Made by a program: the position numbers and the translations under genes. A stretch of 64,000 nucleotides of DNA from Bradyrhizobium arachidis (GTDB lineage Bacteria > Pseudomonadota > Alphaproteobacteria > Rhizobiales > Xanthobacteraceae): NCBI RefSeq assembly GCF_024758505.1, contig NZ_CP077970.1:5332001-5396000 (forward strand), read 5' to 3'. This document shows, one piece after another, positions 17,839 to 28,338 of this stretch. The first letter of the stretch is position 1; each line of letters starts with the position of its first letter. The notes beneath the pieces were generated by a model that was not told the origin of the DNA, ran no database searches, and saw only the letters and a program-made list of their open reading frames with translations.

Positions 17839-20364
17839 TTAGAACGACGTACCGCCGCCGAACCTGAACTGCTGCACACGGTCATACGCGCCCTTGGTGA
17901 GCGGAACCGCATAGTCGAAGCGCAGCGGTCCGAAGGGCGACTGCCAGATCAGGCCGACACCCACCGACGTCCGGACCACCCTGCTGTCGTCAAGCACCAA
18001 ACCGGTACACGTGCCAGCCGAGGCCGGGTTGACGGTCGATGGGACGCAGCCCGGCACGTTGACTTCGTTGGTCAGCGTCCAGCTCGTCGGTCCCTTGTAG
18101 TCGTACAGACCGCCAGCGTCGGCATAGACCGCGCCCTTCAGACCCACTTCCTTCGGCAGGAACCAGAACGGCATTTGCAGTTCGAGCGAAGCGCCCCAGT
18201 ACTTGGTGCCGCCGAGCGCGTCCTGCGTGCCGAACGGGTTCAGGTCACGCGGGCCGATGCCGTTGGGCGCGAAGCCGCGCACGAGGTTCGGACCCATCTG
18301 GAAGTGATCCAGCATGCGCAGGTCGGTGCTGCCCCACTTGTTGAGGATACCGCCCTGCACATGGACCAGGCCGACGATGTCCGAGACCAGCGATTGGTAG
18401 TACTTCGCATCGACCGCGGACTTCAGATAGGAGACGTCGCCGCCGACACCCGCGAAGTCCTGCTTGAAGTCGATCAGGAGGCCGTCGGTCGGGTTCTTGT
18501 TGTTGTCGAGCGTGTTGTAGGTGAGCGAGTAACCCAGCGCCGAAGTCAGCGTCTTGCCGTTCGCCAGCTCCTTGCGCACCGGCAGCGAGGCTTCGCCGTC
18601 GACGTAGCAGCCCAGGCCGTTGGTCGAAGCCGCCAGCGGCGTACCGGTCGCATTCGAATACGCCGGGCTCGGGTTGAAGGCCGCCGAGGTCGGATCGTTG
18701 TTACAGTTCGCCAGATTGGACGGCAGCGTGATTTCCTGCCGATAGATCGAGTAGCGAAGCTGCAAGGCCAGATCTTCGCGCAGGCTGAAGCCGAGGCGCG
18801 GGCTGAAGCCCAGCGTCTTGGTGCCGTAGGAGATGTAGCTGTTGGACAGCTGCTGGCGCTGATAGAGGTCGAGGCCGAGCGCGACGCGGTAGTCGAGCAG
18901 ATACGGCTCAACGAACGACAGCGAATAGCCGCGCGCATACTGGCCGTAGGTGACCGACGCCTTGGCGAACAGGCCGCGGCCGAGCAGGTTGCGCTCCGAA
19001 ATCGAGACTTCGGCGAGCGCGCCGTCGGTGGTCGAGTAACCGCCCGACACCGAGAAGTCGCCGGTCGACTTCTCCTCGAGGTCGACGATCAGAACCACGC
19101 GGTCGCTGGACGAGCCCGGCTCCGTGGCGATCTTGACCGTCTTGAAGTAGTCGAGGTTCTTCAGGCGCCGCTCGGCGCGATCGACCAGCGCGCGGTTATA
19201 GGCGTCGCCCTCGGAGACGTCGAACTCGCGGCGGATGACGTAGTCGCGCGTACGGGTGTTGCCGCGGATGTTGATGCGCTCGATGTAGACGCGCGGACCT
19301 TCGTCGACGTTGAACACGACCGAGACGGTGCGCGCGTCGAAATTGCGGTCGCCGCCCGGACGCACCACGGCGAAGGCATAGCCGCGCCGCGAGGCTTCGA
19401 TCTGCATTTCCTCGACCGACTTCTCGACCGATTCGACGTTGTAGAGCGAACCGACGCTGACGCGCGAATTGTTGCGCAGCGTGTTGGCGTCGAAATTCGG
19501 AATGCTGGAGCGGAAGTCGACCGAGCCGACACGGTATTGCTGGCCTTCCTCGATCTTGAAGGTGACGAGGAAGCCCTTGCGCTCGGGGTCGTATTCGGTG
19601 AGCGCGGCAACGACCTGCACGTCGGCGAAGCCGTGCTTGAGATAGAAGCGGCGAATCAGGTCGCGGTCGGCCTCGACGCGATCCGGGTCGTAAACGTCGC
19701 CGCTGCCGAGGAAGCTCAGCAGATTGGTCTCGCGCGTCTTGATCACGTCCCTGAGCCGGTAGGACGAATAGGTAACGTTGCCGACGAAGTCGATCGACTT
19801 GACGCCGGTCTTGACGCCCTCCTGGATCGTGAAGATCAGGTCGACGCGGTTGTTCGGCTGCTCGATGATCTCGGGCGTGACGCGCACGTCATAGCGGCCC
19901 GAGCGGCGGTAGATCTCGGCGATGCGCAGCGTGTCCGACTGCACCATTGCGCGCGAGAAGGTGCCGCGCGGCTTGGACTGCACTTCGGCGGAAAGCTGCT
20001 CGTCCTTGATCTTCTTGTTGCCTTCGAAGGCAACGCGGCCGATCACGGCGTTCTCGACGACCGTGACCACGATGCGGCCGCCGGCGCGGTTGATCCTGAC
20101 GTCCTGGAACAGGCCGGTCTCGATCAGCGCCTTCAGACCGTCGTCGATGGCGCCCTGATCAAGGTGCCCCCCCGGGCCCGGCTTGAAATAGGAACGGATG
20201 GTCTCGACTTCGACGCGCCGGTTCCCCTCGACGACGATCGACTGCACGGTCTGAGCGACCGCAGACGAAGACACCAGCATAGCCCCGACCGGGGCAACCA
20301 CCGGCGCGCCGCACAGGATCAGGGTGGCAAGCAGGCCCCCCCGGACTCGCATTCCAAACTTCAT
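17839..20364 (-). CDS. bamA: outer-membrane protein assembly factor BamA
   Basis: The central 16-strand beta-barrel insertase of the BAM complex, 841 aa. It has a signal peptide with cleavage after SSSAVAQ (about residue 38), five POTRA domains (the first begins VQSIVVEGNRRVEVETIRSY), and a barrel. The barrel contains lid-lock region sequence (KYWGASLELQMPFWF) and a C-terminal FRFGGGTSF ending in Phe as a BAM recognition signal. ATG 20364 (MKFGMRVRGGLLATL) begins the signal peptide; the upstream frame to 20484 is not signal-like. It lies downstream of rseP in the conserved order and carries an antisense open frame (17593-20574) that I reject. Confidence 0.97.
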   Translation of the reverse strand: MKFGMRVRGGLLATLILCGAPVVAPVGAMLVSSSAVAQTVQSIVVEGNRRVEVETIRSYFKPGPGGHLDQGAIDDGLKALIETGLFQDVRINRAGGRIVVTVVENAVIGRVAFEGNKKIKDEQLSAEVQSKPRGTFSRAMVQSDTLRIAEIYRRSGRYDVRVTPEIIEQPNNRVDLIFTIQEGVKTGVKSIDFVGNVTYSSYRLRDVIKTRETNLLSFLGSGDVYDPDRVEADRDLIRRFYLKHGFADVQVVAALTEYDPERKGFLVTFKIEEGQQYRVGSVDFRSSIPNFDANTLRNNSRVSVGSLYNVESVEKSVEEMQIEASRRGYAFAVVRPGGDRNFDARTVSVVFNVDEGPRVYIERINIRGNTRTRDYVIRREFDVSEGDAYNRALVDRAERRLKNLDYFKTVKIATEPGSSSDRVVLIVDLEEKSTGDFSVSGGYSTTDGALAEVSISERNLLGRGLFAKASVTYGQYARGYSLSFVEPYLLDYRVALGLDLYQRQQLSNSYISYGTKTLGFSPRLGFSLREDLALQLRYSIYRQEITLPSNLANCNNDPTSAAFNPSPAYSNATGTPLAASTNGLGCYVDGEASLPVRKELANGKTLTSALGYSLTYNTLDNNKNPTDGLLIDFKQDFAGVGGDVSYLKSAVDAKYYQSLVSDIVGLVHVQGGILNKWGSTDLRMLDHFQMGPNLVRGFAPNGIGPRDLNPFGTQDALGGTKYWGASLELQMPFWFLPKEVGLKGAVYADAGGLYDYKGPTSWTLTNEVNVPGCVPSTVNPASAGTCTGLVLDDSRVVRTSVGVGLIWQSPFGPLRFDYAVPLTKGAYDRVQQFRFGGGTSF

Positions 20365-20540
20365 GCGCAACGCGCCCTCGTCATTCCAGAGCCAGACCCA
20401 ACCCCAGGCCGGTCTGGGAGATTCCCCAAGTTCAAGCCGCTTGTAGCCAATTTCACCGACGCCGCAAACGGCCGAGCGCGCCACAATTTCAATTTCATTC
20501 CAAGACGTTGCCCATTCGCAACGTCACAAAAAAGCCAGCT

Positions 20541-21692
20541 TCAGGATGCTGCGAACCGAAGGATGTCATTGTAGGTGGCAAACACCATCAGCATCAGCAC
20601 AAGTCCGAGCCCGATTCGGAAGCCCATCTCCTGGGTCCGCTCCGACAACGGGCGGCCCCGGAGCACCTCTGCCGCATAGAACATAAGGTGTCCGCCATCC
20701 AGCAGCGGAATCGGGAACAGGTTCAGAAGACCGATCGAGACCGACAGCACCGCGCAGAGGTTGATGACAAACTGGAATCCGGCGCTGGCCGCCTGCCCGG
20801 ACATCTTCGCGATCCCGAGCACGCCGCTGACGTCCTGCGGGTTGCCATGGCCGACGAACAGCGATCCCAGGAACTTGAATGTGCTGGCGATGATGAACCA
20901 GACCTGGTCGATGCCGATTTTCAGGGCCTCGACGACACCGACGGGCGTGGTCGCCGCCTCGCCGAACTGGGCCTTGTGCTCAACCCCGAGCACGCCGACC
21001 TTCTGGCGATTGCCGAACTGGTCCTTGCGCTCCTGGAGTTTTGGCGTCGCGTTCAGCGACACGATCTCACCATCCCGCTTGACGCGGAAAACAAGCTGCG
21101 AACCGCCGTTCATCACAACGACTCGCTGCATGTCGTTGAAGCTCTCGATCGCGGTTCCGTCGATCTGAACGACCACGTCGCCGACCTTGAAGCCGGCCGC
21201 GGCGGCGGCACCCTCCGCCACCAGCCCGTCGACCCGCGCGATCGTGCTCGGCTTGCCGTAGTACAGCGCCATGCCTGCGAAAATCAGCGCGCCGAGGATG
21301 AAATTGGCGATCGGCCCCGCGGCGACGATGGCTGCGCGCGGCCCGACCTTCTTGTGATGGAAGCTGCCGGCACGCTCCTCGGCGGTCATGGCCGAAAGCG
21401 TTTCGGCCGACGGCGTCGAGGCCTCGCTCTCGTCACCGAAGAACTTGACGTAGCCGCCGAGCGGAATCGCCGAGATCTTCCAGCGCGTGCCGTGGCGGTC
21501 GTTGAAGCCGATCAGTTCGGGTCCGAAGCCGAGCGAAAAGGTTAACACCTTCACGCCGGCCCAGCGCGCGACCAGGAAATGGCCCAGCTCATGGAAGAAG
21601 ACGACAATGGTCAGGACGAACAGGAAGGGGACGGCGTAGCCGATGAGCCCATGGCCCAACGCATTGAAACTATGTAGAAAAAAGTCGGACAT
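20541..21692 (-). CDS. rseP: site-2 zinc metalloprotease RseP
   Basis: Intramembrane protease that cleaves anti-sigma factors and signal-peptide remnants. 383 aa. The zinc motif HELGH (VVFFHELGHFLVARWAG) is in the first helix, a PDZ domain lies in the middle (GLVAEGAAAAAGFKVGDVVV), and the second catalytic motif NLFPIPLLDGGHLMF is in the third helix. ATG 21692 follows an in-frame TTG at 21695. It stands between dxr and bamA, as in most proteobacteria, so envelope assembly and its stress protease are co-expressed. Confidence 0.96.
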   Translation of the reverse strand: MSDFFLHSFNALGHGLIGYAVPFLFVLTIVVFFHELGHFLVARWAGVKVLTFSLGFGPELIGFNDRHGTRWKISAIPLGGYVKFFGDESEASTPSAETLSAMTAEERAGSFHHKKVGPRAAIVAAGPIANFILGALIFAGMALYYGKPSTIARVDGLVAEGAAAAAGFKVGDVVVQIDGTAIESFNDMQRVVVMNGGSQLVFRVKRDGEIVSLNATPKLQERKDQFGNRQKVGVLGVEHKAQFGEAATTPVGVVEALKIGIDQVWFIIASTFKFLGSLFVGHGNPQDVSGVLGIAKMSGQAASAGFQFVINLCAVLSVSIGLLNLFPIPLLDGGHLMFYAAEVLRGRPLSERTQEMGFRIGLGLVLMLMVFATYNDILRFAAS

Positions 21693-21737
21693 CAATTCCC
21701 CTCACCCAGCGCCCTCAAGGCCCCGGCCCCGAACCCT

Positions 21738-22961
21738 CTAGGATGCCTTTAAGGCAATTTGAGGCAATAGGGCGGCAGCCTTATTTCGCGCATTATGGTC
21801 AACGGCGATGGCGTCGTCGGCCGACGACAGGGGCGCCAGATTCCCGCCTCTGATCCAGTCCTCAAGCGTCGCTTCGACCAGACGCGCGATGGCGCCGAAT
21901 TTGATCTTGCCGGCGATGAAGGCCGCGACCGCGACCTCGTTCGCGGCATTATATACCGTAGTTGCGCCGCGTCCGGTCCTTAATGAATCGTAAGCGAGCC
22001 GCAGCCCGGGGAAGCGTTCGAAGTCCGGCGCCTCGAAGGTCAGTTGCCCGATCTTGGCGAGGTCGAGCTTGGCCGCGGGTCCCTTGATACGGTCGGGCCA
22101 GCCGAGGCAGTGCGCGATCGGCGTGCGCATATCGGGCGCACCGAGCTGAGCCATCACCGATCGGTCGGAGAACTCGACCATACCGTGAATGATCGACTGC
22201 GGATGCACCAGAACGTCGATCTCGTCCGGCGTCAGCGCGAACAGATAGGACGCCTCGATCACCTCAAGGCCCTTGTTCATCATCGACGCGGAATCGATCG
22301 TGATCTTCTGGCCCATGCTCCAGTTCGGATGCTTGAGCGCCTGGGCCAGCGTCGCCTGCTCGATATCGGCCGGCTTCCAAGTGCGGAAGGGGCCGCCCGA
22401 GGCGGTGATGATGACGCGCACCAGCTCGTCGCGATTGCCCGACGCCAGTGCCTGGAACAGCGCGTTGTGCTCGGAATCAGCAGGCAGAATGCAGGCATTC
22501 GCCTTGGCCGCGCGCTGCATGAAGAAGTCGCCGGCGCAAACGAGGCATTCCTTGTTGGCGAGCGCAACCGCTGCGCCGCGATCGACCGCGGCCAGCGCCG
22601 GCTTCAATCCGGCAGCACCGCTGACCGCCGCCATCACCCAATCGGCCGGCCTTGCCGCCGCCTCGATCACCGCGCTCTCGCCGGCGCCGCATTCGGTCTT
22701 CGTGCCCGCGAGCGCACCCTTCAGTTCGGCGAGCTTGGAGGTGTCGGCGATCGCGACGAACCGCGCGGAAAATTCTTTTGCGAGCTTGGCGAGCGCCTCG
22801 ACATTGCCGTTCGCGGTCAGCGCCTCGACGCGGTAGCGATCGGGCGAGGCGCGCAGCAGGTCCATCGTGCTGTCGCCGATCGAGCCGGTGGCACCGAGGA
22901 CGGTTACGCTGCGCACCTGAGAGGCCGCAGCTTTGTTGTTACGCAAGGGGACTGCGCTCAT
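21738..22961 (-). CDS. dxr: 1-deoxy-D-xylulose 5-phosphate reductoisomerase
   Basis: Second step of the MEP isoprenoid pathway, NADPH- and metal-dependent. 407 aa. The NADPH-binding [18 protein letters not shown] is at the N-terminus. The metal and substrate residues lie in [15 protein letters not shown] and ASGGPFRTW, and the C-terminal domain has [19 protein letters not shown] 22961 with AAGGT upstream starts 5 bases before the cdsA stop region; the frame to 23006 overlaps cdsA and is not needed. Confidence 0.96.
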   Translation of the reverse strand: MSAVPLRNNKAAASQVRSVTVLGATGSIGDSTMDLLRASPDRYRVEALTANGNVEALAKLAKEFSARFVAIADTSKLAELKGALAGTKTECGAGESAVIEAAARPADWVMAAVSGAAGLKPALAAVDRGAAVALANKECLVCAGDFFMQRAAKANACILPADSEHNALFQALASGNRDELVRVIITASGGPFRTWKPADIEQATLAQALKHPNWSMGQKITIDSASMMNKGLEVIEASYLFALTPDEIDVLVHPQSIIHGMVEFSDRSVMAQLGAPDMRTPIAHCLGWPDRIKGPAAKLDLAKIGQLTFEAPDFERFPGLRLAYDSLRTGRGATTVYNAANEVAVAAFIAGKIKFGAIARLVEATLEDWIRGGNLAPLSSADDAIAVDHNARNKAAALLPQIALKAS

Positions 22962-22965
22962 ACCT

Positions 22966-23808
22966 TCACCAAACCATAAGTCCGCTTCCGGCGCTATGCA
23001 CACCATGGCGGAGGAAGCCGAAAATCCAGGCCACCACGATGGCCGCGATGAACCCGTCCAGGCGGTCCATGAGACCGCCGTGACCGGGAATTAAGTGACT
23101 GGAATCCTTGACGCCGAACCGGCGCTTCACAGCGGATTCGAAGAGGTCGCCGAGTTGCGAAACCACCGTAAGCAGCGCGCTGAGGGCCAGCAAGGGAACC
23201 GCATTGCCGAGTCCGGCGGCGGCAAAGCCGCCCGCGACCATCAGGCTCGCGATGAAGCTGCCGCCCGCGCCGGCCCAGGTCTTCTTGGGGCTGACGCGCG
23301 GCCACAGTTTTGGGCCGCCGATGCTGCGGCCGGCAAAATAGCCGCCGATGTCGGTCGCCCAGACCACGAGCAGCACGAACATCAGCGCGACGAATCCGTT
23401 GACCGGATCCTGCCGCACCAGGATCGAGGCCAGCAGCGCCGCGGCCGCATAGACGAAGCCCATCGCGGCCCAGCCGCGCTTGCCCTTCGCCAGCAGCACG
23501 ATCACGACGAATCCGATGCAGCCGCAGATCACGGCAGTCCTGAGCGCGCCGAAGGCGATGCAAAATCCCATGGCAGCCAAGATGGCCGTTCCGGCGGCGG
23601 TCAGGGCGACCTGCCCTGCCCCCACCACCGTCAGCCATTCCACGAACAGGCCGATCGAGACCAGGGTGACGAGAAACGCCCACAGCCAGCCGCCGGCATA
23701 GGCGAGTGCAATCGCCAGCGGCGCCAGCACGAGCGCCGCGATGACGCGCATCGCGAGATTGCTTGAGGCAGGCTTCGAGCCCGCCGGTGCGGCGTCGGGT
23801 TCGCTCAC
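22966..23808 (-). CDS. cdsA: phosphatidate cytidylyltransferase
   Basis: Makes CDP-diacylglycerol from phosphatidate and CTP, the branch point of phospholipid synthesis. 280 aa with about seven membrane helices. The CdsA signature near the C-terminus is intact: [20 protein letters not shown] then GLMDRLDG. The start GTG 23808 overlaps the uppS stop by GTGA, which indicates coupling. Its product path and the uppS product both serve envelope lipids. Confidence 0.95.
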   Translation of the reverse strand: MSEPDAAPAGSKPASSNLAMRVIAALVLAPLAIALAYAGGWLWAFLVTLVSIGLFVEWLTVVGAGQVALTAAGTAILAAMGFCIAFGALRTAVICGCIGFVVIVLLAKGKRGWAAMGFVYAAAALLASILVRQDPVNGFVALMFVLLVVWATDIGGYFAGRSIGGPKLWPRVSPKKTWAGAGGSFIASLMVAGGFAAAGLGNAVPLLALSALLTVVSQLGDLFESAVKRRFGVKDSSHLIPGHGGLMDRLDGFIAAIVVAWIFGFLRHGVHSAGSGLMVW

Positions 23809-24563
23809 GAGGCGGTTTTCGCGACCAGGCCGCCGAATCGGCGCTCGCGCCTGGAGAATTCGGCGATCGCACCCTCGAGCGCCGCCTTGTCGAAATCCGG
23901 CCAGTGGATCGGCACGAACACGAGCTCGCTATAGGCGGCCTGCCACATCAGGAAGTTGGACAAGCGCTGCTCGCCGCTGGTGCGGATGATCAGGTCTGGA
24001 TCGGGAATGTCGGGCGCGTCGAGATGATGGCCGATGGCCTCGGCGTCGATCGTGTCAGGATCCCGCTTGCCGTCCGCGACTTCGCGCGCGAGCCGTTGCG
24101 CGGCTTTTGCGATCTCCTGGCGCGAACCGTAGTTGAAGGCCACGACCAGTGTCAGCCGCGTATTGTCGCGCGTCAGCTCCTCCGCCTCATTGAGCAGTGC
24201 GCAGATGTCGGGCTCGAGGCCCTCGCGCTCGCCGATGATGCGGACCTTGACGCCGTCGCGGTGCAACGAGGCGAGGTCATTGCGGATGAAGCGACGCAAC
24301 AGGCCGAAGAGGTCGCCGATTTCGCTCGCAGGTCGCGACCAGTTCTCCGAGCTGAACGAGAAGATCGTCAGATAACGAATGCCGAGTTCGTGCGCGGCCC
24401 GTACCACGCGGCGCAACGCCTCGACGCCGCGGCGATGGCCCTCGGCCCGTGGCAGCCCCCGCGACGCCGCCCAGCGTCCATTGCCATCCATGATGATGGC
24501 AACATGCGCAGGCGCCTCGGACCGGTCAGGTCCTTCGGTTGCGGGCGCGGCGGCGTTCGGCAT
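23805..24563 (-). CDS. uppS: undecaprenyl diphosphate synthase
   Basis: Cis-prenyltransferase producing the C55 carrier for peptidoglycan and O-antigen. 252 aa. It shows the diphosphate-binding [19 protein letters not shown], the SSENWSRP motif and the C-terminal [22 protein letters not shown] 24563 ([18 protein letters not shown]) has GGAGAAG 9 bases upstream, so the longer frame to 24629 is rejected. The 113 bases upstream contain a palindromic repeat next to frr. Confidence 0.96.
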   Translation of the reverse strand: MPNAAAPATEGPDRSEAPAHVAIIMDGNGRWAASRGLPRAEGHRRGVEALRRVVRAAHELGIRYLTIFSFSSENWSRPASEIGDLFGLLRRFIRNDLASLHRDGVKVRIIGEREGLEPDICALLNEAEELTRDNTRLTLVVAFNYGSRQEIAKAAQRLAREVADGKRDPDTIDAEAIGHHLDAPDIPDPDLIIRTSGEQRLSNFLMWQAAYSELVFVPIHWPDFDKAALEGAIAEFSRRERRFGGLVAKTAS

Positions 24564-24638
24564 CGGTTCGGCTTCTCCGTAGCGTTTCCACGCGAAGTGG
24601 ATACCGGTTCGCGTCAGGAAACGCGTCAAAACAAAAAT

Positions 24639-24680
24639 CTAGAGCCCCGTTCCGATTCATCGGAACGGAAACGGCTCTAG
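24639..24680. repeat. CTAGAGCC-type palindromic repeat carrying the frr stop
   Basis: The inner stem CCGTTCCGAT (24647-24656) pairs with ATCGGAACGG (24659-24668). The outer arms CTAGAGCC (24639-24646) and GGCTCTAG (24673-24680) also pair. The outer arm includes the TAG stop codon of frr. The same repeat type occurs at 37735-37763. On the frr transcript it forms a strong hairpin right at the stop, followed by TTTTTG-like sequence (AAAACAAAAA on the plus strand), so it may terminate transcription. Confidence 0.8.
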
Positions 24681-25240
24681 ACCGTCAGGATTTCTTTTTC
24701 CTTGGCCGCCAGCAACTGGTCGATCTCGGTGATCGTGCCGTCGGTGGCCTTCTGCACCTCGTCGGCGTGACGCTTCTGGTCGTCCTCCGACATCTCGTGA
24801 TTCTTCTCGAGCTTCTTGAGAACGTCGAGACCGTCGCGGCGGACGTGGCGCGCGGCAACCTTGGCGGCTTCGGCATATTTGTGCGCGACCTTGACCAACT
24901 CCTTGCGCCGCTCCTCGTTCAGTTCGGGGATGCGCAGGCGCAGCACCTGGCCTTCGGTGGCGGGCGACAGGCCGAGATTGGAATCGACGATCGCCTTCTC
25001 CACCGCCTTGACCATGCTCTTGTCCCAGACCTGCACCGAGATCAGCCGCGGCTCCGGCACGCTGACGGTGGCGAGCTGGTTGAGCGGCATGTGGGCGCCG
25101 TAGGCATCGACCTGAACCGGATCGAGCATCGAGGCGGAGGCGCGCCCCGTGCGCAAGCCGCCAAGCTCGTGCTTGAGCGACTGGACGGCGCCCTGCATGC
25201 GGCGCTTCAATTCGTTGAGGTCGAAATTACCCGTAGCCAT
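24677..25240 (-). CDS. frr: ribosome recycling factor
   Basis: With EF-G, splits post-termination ribosomes. 187 aa, a three-helix bundle with a small beta domain. Family sequence is clear: [35 protein letters not shown] and [23 protein letters not shown] 25240 is 6 bases after GGGAG; the preceding GTG 25243 is in frame but too close. It is 54 bases downstream of pyrH. The stop codon lies inside a dispersed palindrome. Confidence 0.97.
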   Translation of the reverse strand: MATGNFDLNELKRRMQGAVQSLKHELGGLRTGRASASMLDPVQVDAYGAHMPLNQLATVSVPEPRLISVQVWDKSMVKAVEKAIVDSNLGLSPATEGQVLRLRIPELNEERRKELVKVAHKYAEAAKVAARHVRRDGLDVLKKLEKNHEMSEDDQKRHADEVQKATDGTITEIDQLLAAKEKEILTV

Positions 25241-25294
25241 CACGCTCTCCCTTCAAAGTCCTCTGGGCGCCCTCAGCCGGTGCCCGGCGGGCCG

Positions 25295-26011
25295 TCAGCC
25301 CGAGACGATCGTCCCGTGGCCGATACCGCGCAGCATGGCGCCGATCGACCCGGGCTCCGCAATCGAGAATACGATGATAGGCAGTGACGTCTCGCGGGCA
25401 AGCGCGAAGGCGGTCGCATCCATCACCTTGTAGCCGCCCTCGATCGCCTGCGAATGCGTCAGACGGTCGAAGCGTTTGGCGGTCGGATCCTTCTTCGGAT
25501 CGGCCGAGTAGACACCGTCGACATTGGTGGCCTTGAGCACCGCCTGCGCCCCGATCTCGGCGGCGCGCAGCACCGCCGTGGTGTCGGTCGTGAAGAAGGG
25601 GTTGCCGGTTCCACCGCCGAGCAGCACGATTCGGCCCTCGGCGAGGTATTTGTGCGCCGCAGTGCGAGTGAACAGCTCGGAAATCTCGGGCATCACGAAG
25701 GCAGACAGCGTGCGCGCCGGCGTGCCCTTGCGCTCGATCGCCGCCTCCAGCGCGAGGCAGTTCATCATCGTGGCCATCATGCCCATGGTGTCGCCGGTCG
25801 GGCGCGACACACCGCGGGATGACACCTCCATCCCGCGCACGACGTTGCCGCCGCCGATCACGACGGCGATTTCGGTTCCTAGATGGCGGGCGGCGATCAG
25901 CTCGTCCGCGATCCGGTCGATGGTCGGCTGGTCGAAACCAAAACCCTGCTGCCCCGCGAGGTATTCGCCGGACAGCTTGATCACAACGCGACGGTAGACC
26001 GGATCAGTCAT
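25295..26011 (-). CDS. pyrH: UMP kinase
   Basis: Phosphorylates UMP to UDP with ATP; amino-acid-kinase fold, 238 aa. Motifs are [14 protein letters not shown] at the N-terminus, [13 protein letters not shown] for nucleotide binding, [20 protein letters not shown] and [16 protein letters not shown] 26011 has GAGGAAA about 8 bases upstream; the open frame to 26158 is a non-conserved extension into the tsf gap. It is part of rpsB-tsf-pyrH-frr, a translation-linked operon. Confidence 0.97.
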   Translation of the reverse strand: MTDPVYRRVVIKLSGEYLAGQQGFGFDQPTIDRIADELIAARHLGTEIAVVIGGGNVVRGMEVSSRGVSRPTGDTMGMMATMMNCLALEAAIERKGTPARTLSAFVMPEISELFTRTAAHKYLAEGRIVLLGGGTGNPFFTTDTTAVLRAAEIGAQAVLKATNVDGVYSADPKKDPTAKRFDRLTHSQAIEGGYKVMDATAFALARETSLPIIVFSIAEPGSIGAMLRGIGHGTIVSG

Positions 26012-26072
26012 GAGCACTTTCCTCGTCCGGCACCGCTTCCGGCGGAAGCCGCCGGAAGGGAACGTCCGGCGC

Positions 26073-26996
26073 TTACTTCTTGCCGCTCGCGGCTGCGACT
26101 TCGGCGGCGAAGTCGGATTCCTGCTTCTCGATTCCCTCACCGAGAGCATAGCGCACAAAGCCCGCGATCTTCACAGCGCCGCCGACCTTGCCCTCAGCTT
26201 CCTTCACCGCCTGCGCCACCGACTTGCCGGTGTCGTGGATAAAGGCCTGCTCGAGCAGGCAGACTTCCTTGTAGTAGGTCTTGAGGCCGGACTCGACGAT
26301 CTTCTCGATCACGTTCTCGGGCTTGCCCTGCTGGCGATACTTGTCGGCGAGCACGTCCTTCTCGCGCTTGACGACGGCCGGATCGAGGCCCGACGGGTCG
26401 AGCGCCAGCGGATTGGCGGCCGCGACATGCATCGCGAGCTGGCGGCCGAGGGTTGCGAGCTCGTCGGCCTTGCCGGGCGATTCCAGCGCCACCAACACGC
26501 CCATCTTGCCGGCGCCTTCCACGACGGCGCCGTGGACGTAGCTCGACACCACGCCCTGGCTGACTTCGAGCGACGCCGCGCGGCGCAGCGTCATGTTCTC
26601 GCCGATGGTCGCGATCGCGTCGTTGACCGCGGTCTCGATGGTGACGTCACCGACCTTGGCAGCCTTGATCTTCTCGACATCGGCGCCGGCGTCGAAAGCA
26701 ACCTGGGCGATCATCTTGACCAGGCCCTGGAACTGACCGTTGCGCGCGACGAAGTCGGTCTCGGAGTTGACCTCGACCACGACGCCCTTGTTGCCCTTGG
26801 TGAGCGCGCCGATCAGACCCTCGGCCGCGACGCGGCCCGACTTCTTGGCGGCCTTCGACAGGCCCTTCTTGCGCAGCCAGTCCTGCGCCGCTTCCATGTC
26901 GCCGCCGTTCTCCGTTAGCGCGGCTTTGCAGTCCATCATGCCCGCGCCGGTCGACTCGCGCAGGTCCTTGACCATTGCTGCTGTGATCGTTGCCAT
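26073..26996 (-). CDS. tsf: elongation factor Ts
   Basis: Nucleotide exchange factor for EF-Tu. 307 aa. The N-terminal UBA-like domain has [19 protein letters not shown], and the core has the ETDFVARN motif ([18 protein letters not shown]). The C-terminus is [21 protein letters not shown] ([20 protein letters not shown]). It lies 61 bases before pyrH and 132 bases after rpsB. The rpsB-tsf gap contains a hairpin. Confidence 0.97.
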   Translation of the reverse strand: MATITAAMVKDLRESTGAGMMDCKAALTENGGDMEAAQDWLRKKGLSKAAKKSGRVAAEGLIGALTKGNKGVVVEVNSETDFVARNGQFQGLVKMIAQVAFDAGADVEKIKAAKVGDVTIETAVNDAIATIGENMTLRRAASLEVSQGVVSSYVHGAVVEGAGKMGVLVALESPGKADELATLGRQLAMHVAAANPLALDPSGLDPAVVKREKDVLADKYRQQGKPENVIEKIVESGLKTYYKEVCLLEQAFIHDTGKSVAQAVKEAEGKVGGAVKIAGFVRYALGEGIEKQESDFAAEVAAASGKK

Positions 26997-27088
26997 CGAT
27001 GAAAATCCTTCTTGCCTGCCAGTTGACCCGCGGCGCGGCTTCGATCGCCTCGCCGCGGTCCATCACAGGATTCGCGTCATTGAGATGG

Positions 27089-27109
27089 TGGCCGGAACGG
27101 CTCCGGCCA
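27089..27109 (-). terminator. hairpin between rpsB and tsf
   Basis: TGGCCGGA (27089-27096) pairs with TCCGGCCA (27102-27109) around a 5-base loop. It is in the 132-base rpsB-tsf gap and lacks a T-run on the minus strand. It may therefore be an attenuation or processing hairpin that sets the S2 to EF-Ts ratio rather than a full terminator. Confidence 0.5.
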
Positions 27110-27128
27110 ACCCTTGACTAACTCGCTG

Positions 27129-28121
27129 CTATTCCGCTTCCGCGGTCAGCGCCTTGGCCTTGGCCACCCAGGCGTCTGCGCGGCTCGGCAGACCGACTTC
27201 TTCGCCGATCTTGTGCGCGGTGTCGTGGTCGAGCTCGGCGAGCTGCCAGTAGTGGAAGATGCCGAGGTCGTTGAATTTCTTCTCGATCGCACCCGACACG
27301 CCCGGGAGCTTCTTGAGGTCGTCGGCGGAGCCGCGCGGACCGGCCAGGCCCTGGAAGCCGCTGGCAGCGATCGGCAGCTCTTCGGCGACCGGACGAACGG
27401 AGGCACCGACGTCGATGCCCGCGTCGCCCTGGGCGCGCGAGATGCCGTCGATCGCGGCGCGCGCGATCAGGTCGCAGTACAGCGAAATCGCGCGTCCCGC
27501 GTCGTCATTGCCCGGCACCACATAGGTGATGCCCTTCGGATCCGAATTGGTATCGACGATCGCCGCTACCGGGATGTTGAGCCGCTGGGCTTCCTGGATC
27601 GCGATGTCTTCCTTGTTGGTGTCGATGACGAAGATCAGGTCGGGCAGACCGCCCATGTCCTTGATGCCGCCGAGCGAGCGGTCGAGCTTGTCGCGCTCGC
27701 GCTGGAGCGTCAGGCGCTCCTTCTTGGTGTAGGAGTTGGCTTCACCGCCGGACAGCACGTCGTCGAGGTGACGCAGGCGCTTGATCGAGGCGGAGATCGT
27801 CTTCCAGTTGGTCAGCGTACCGCCGAGCCAGCGCGAATTGACGAAGTACTGCGCGCAGCGCTTGGCAGCGTCGGCAACGCCGTCCTGCGCCTGGCGCTTG
27901 GTGCCGACGAACAGGATACGGCCGCCCTTCGCGACGGTGTCGCTGACCGCCTGCAAGGCGTGATGCAGCATCGGCACGGTCTGCGCGAGGTCGACGATGT
28001 GGATGTTGTTGCGGGTCCCGAAAATGAACGGTGCCATTTTCGGATTCCAGCGGTGGGACTGGTGACCAAAGTGCACGCCAGCTTCCAAGAGCTGACGCAT
28101 GGTGAAGTCGGGTAGCGCCAT
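27129..28121 (-). CDS. rpsB: 30S ribosomal protein S2
   Basis: 330 aa, longer than the E. coli protein because of the C-terminal extension usual in Rhizobiales (after about residue 245). It has the opening [33 protein letters not shown] and [23 protein letters not shown] 28121 is the family start; the 141-base open extension is leader. It is the first gene of the long minus-strand series, with the promoter and any S2 autoregulatory leader in 28122-28260. Confidence 0.97.
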   Translation of the reverse strand: MALPDFTMRQLLEAGVHFGHQSHRWNPKMAPFIFGTRNNIHIVDLAQTVPMLHHALQAVSDTVAKGGRILFVGTKRQAQDGVADAAKRCAQYFVNSRWLGGTLTNWKTISASIKRLRHLDDVLSGGEANSYTKKERLTLQRERDKLDRSLGGIKDMGGLPDLIFVIDTNKEDIAIQEAQRLNIPVAAIVDTNSDPKGITYVVPGNDDAGRAISLYCDLIARAAIDGISRAQGDAGIDVGASVRPVAEELPIAASGFQGLAGPRGSADDLKKLPGVSGAIEKKFNDLGIFHYWQLAELDHDTAHKIGEEVGLPSRADAWVAKAKALTAEAE

Positions 28122-28268
28122 AGTTTTAATTCTCCGGTTGGTTCCTCCGGAAACGTGTGAGCAAAACGGAGCGTTCTCGCCCCGGCTGCCACCGGACGGC
28201 CTTTTGAGCCATGTTTCCGTGTGAGATGGCGCGCTGTATAGCGCGATTTCGGCCAGAAGCAAGGAAAT

Positions 28269-28314
28269 AAGGGCCTTTCGCGGGCAGTTTCACTGCCCCA
28301 CTCCAGGGCCCCTT
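28269..28314 (-). terminator. candidate terminator of the caspase-like gene
   Basis: On the minus strand, GGGCAGT (28292-28298 complement) pairs with ACTGCCC (28282-28288 complement) around 3 bases. It is nested in an outer GGGGCC/GGCCCTT pairing and followed by TTATTTCCTT. It lies 25-70 bases after the stop of the caspase-like gene. Confidence 0.6.
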
Positions 28315-28338
28315 TTCCCGTCGTTATCAGTCAAATGC

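Noticed and set aside
17593..20574. 993-codon plus-strand open frame
   Set aside because: It is antisense to bamA (and the lpxD start); its composition is that of a shadow frame and dnaE shows the same effect.
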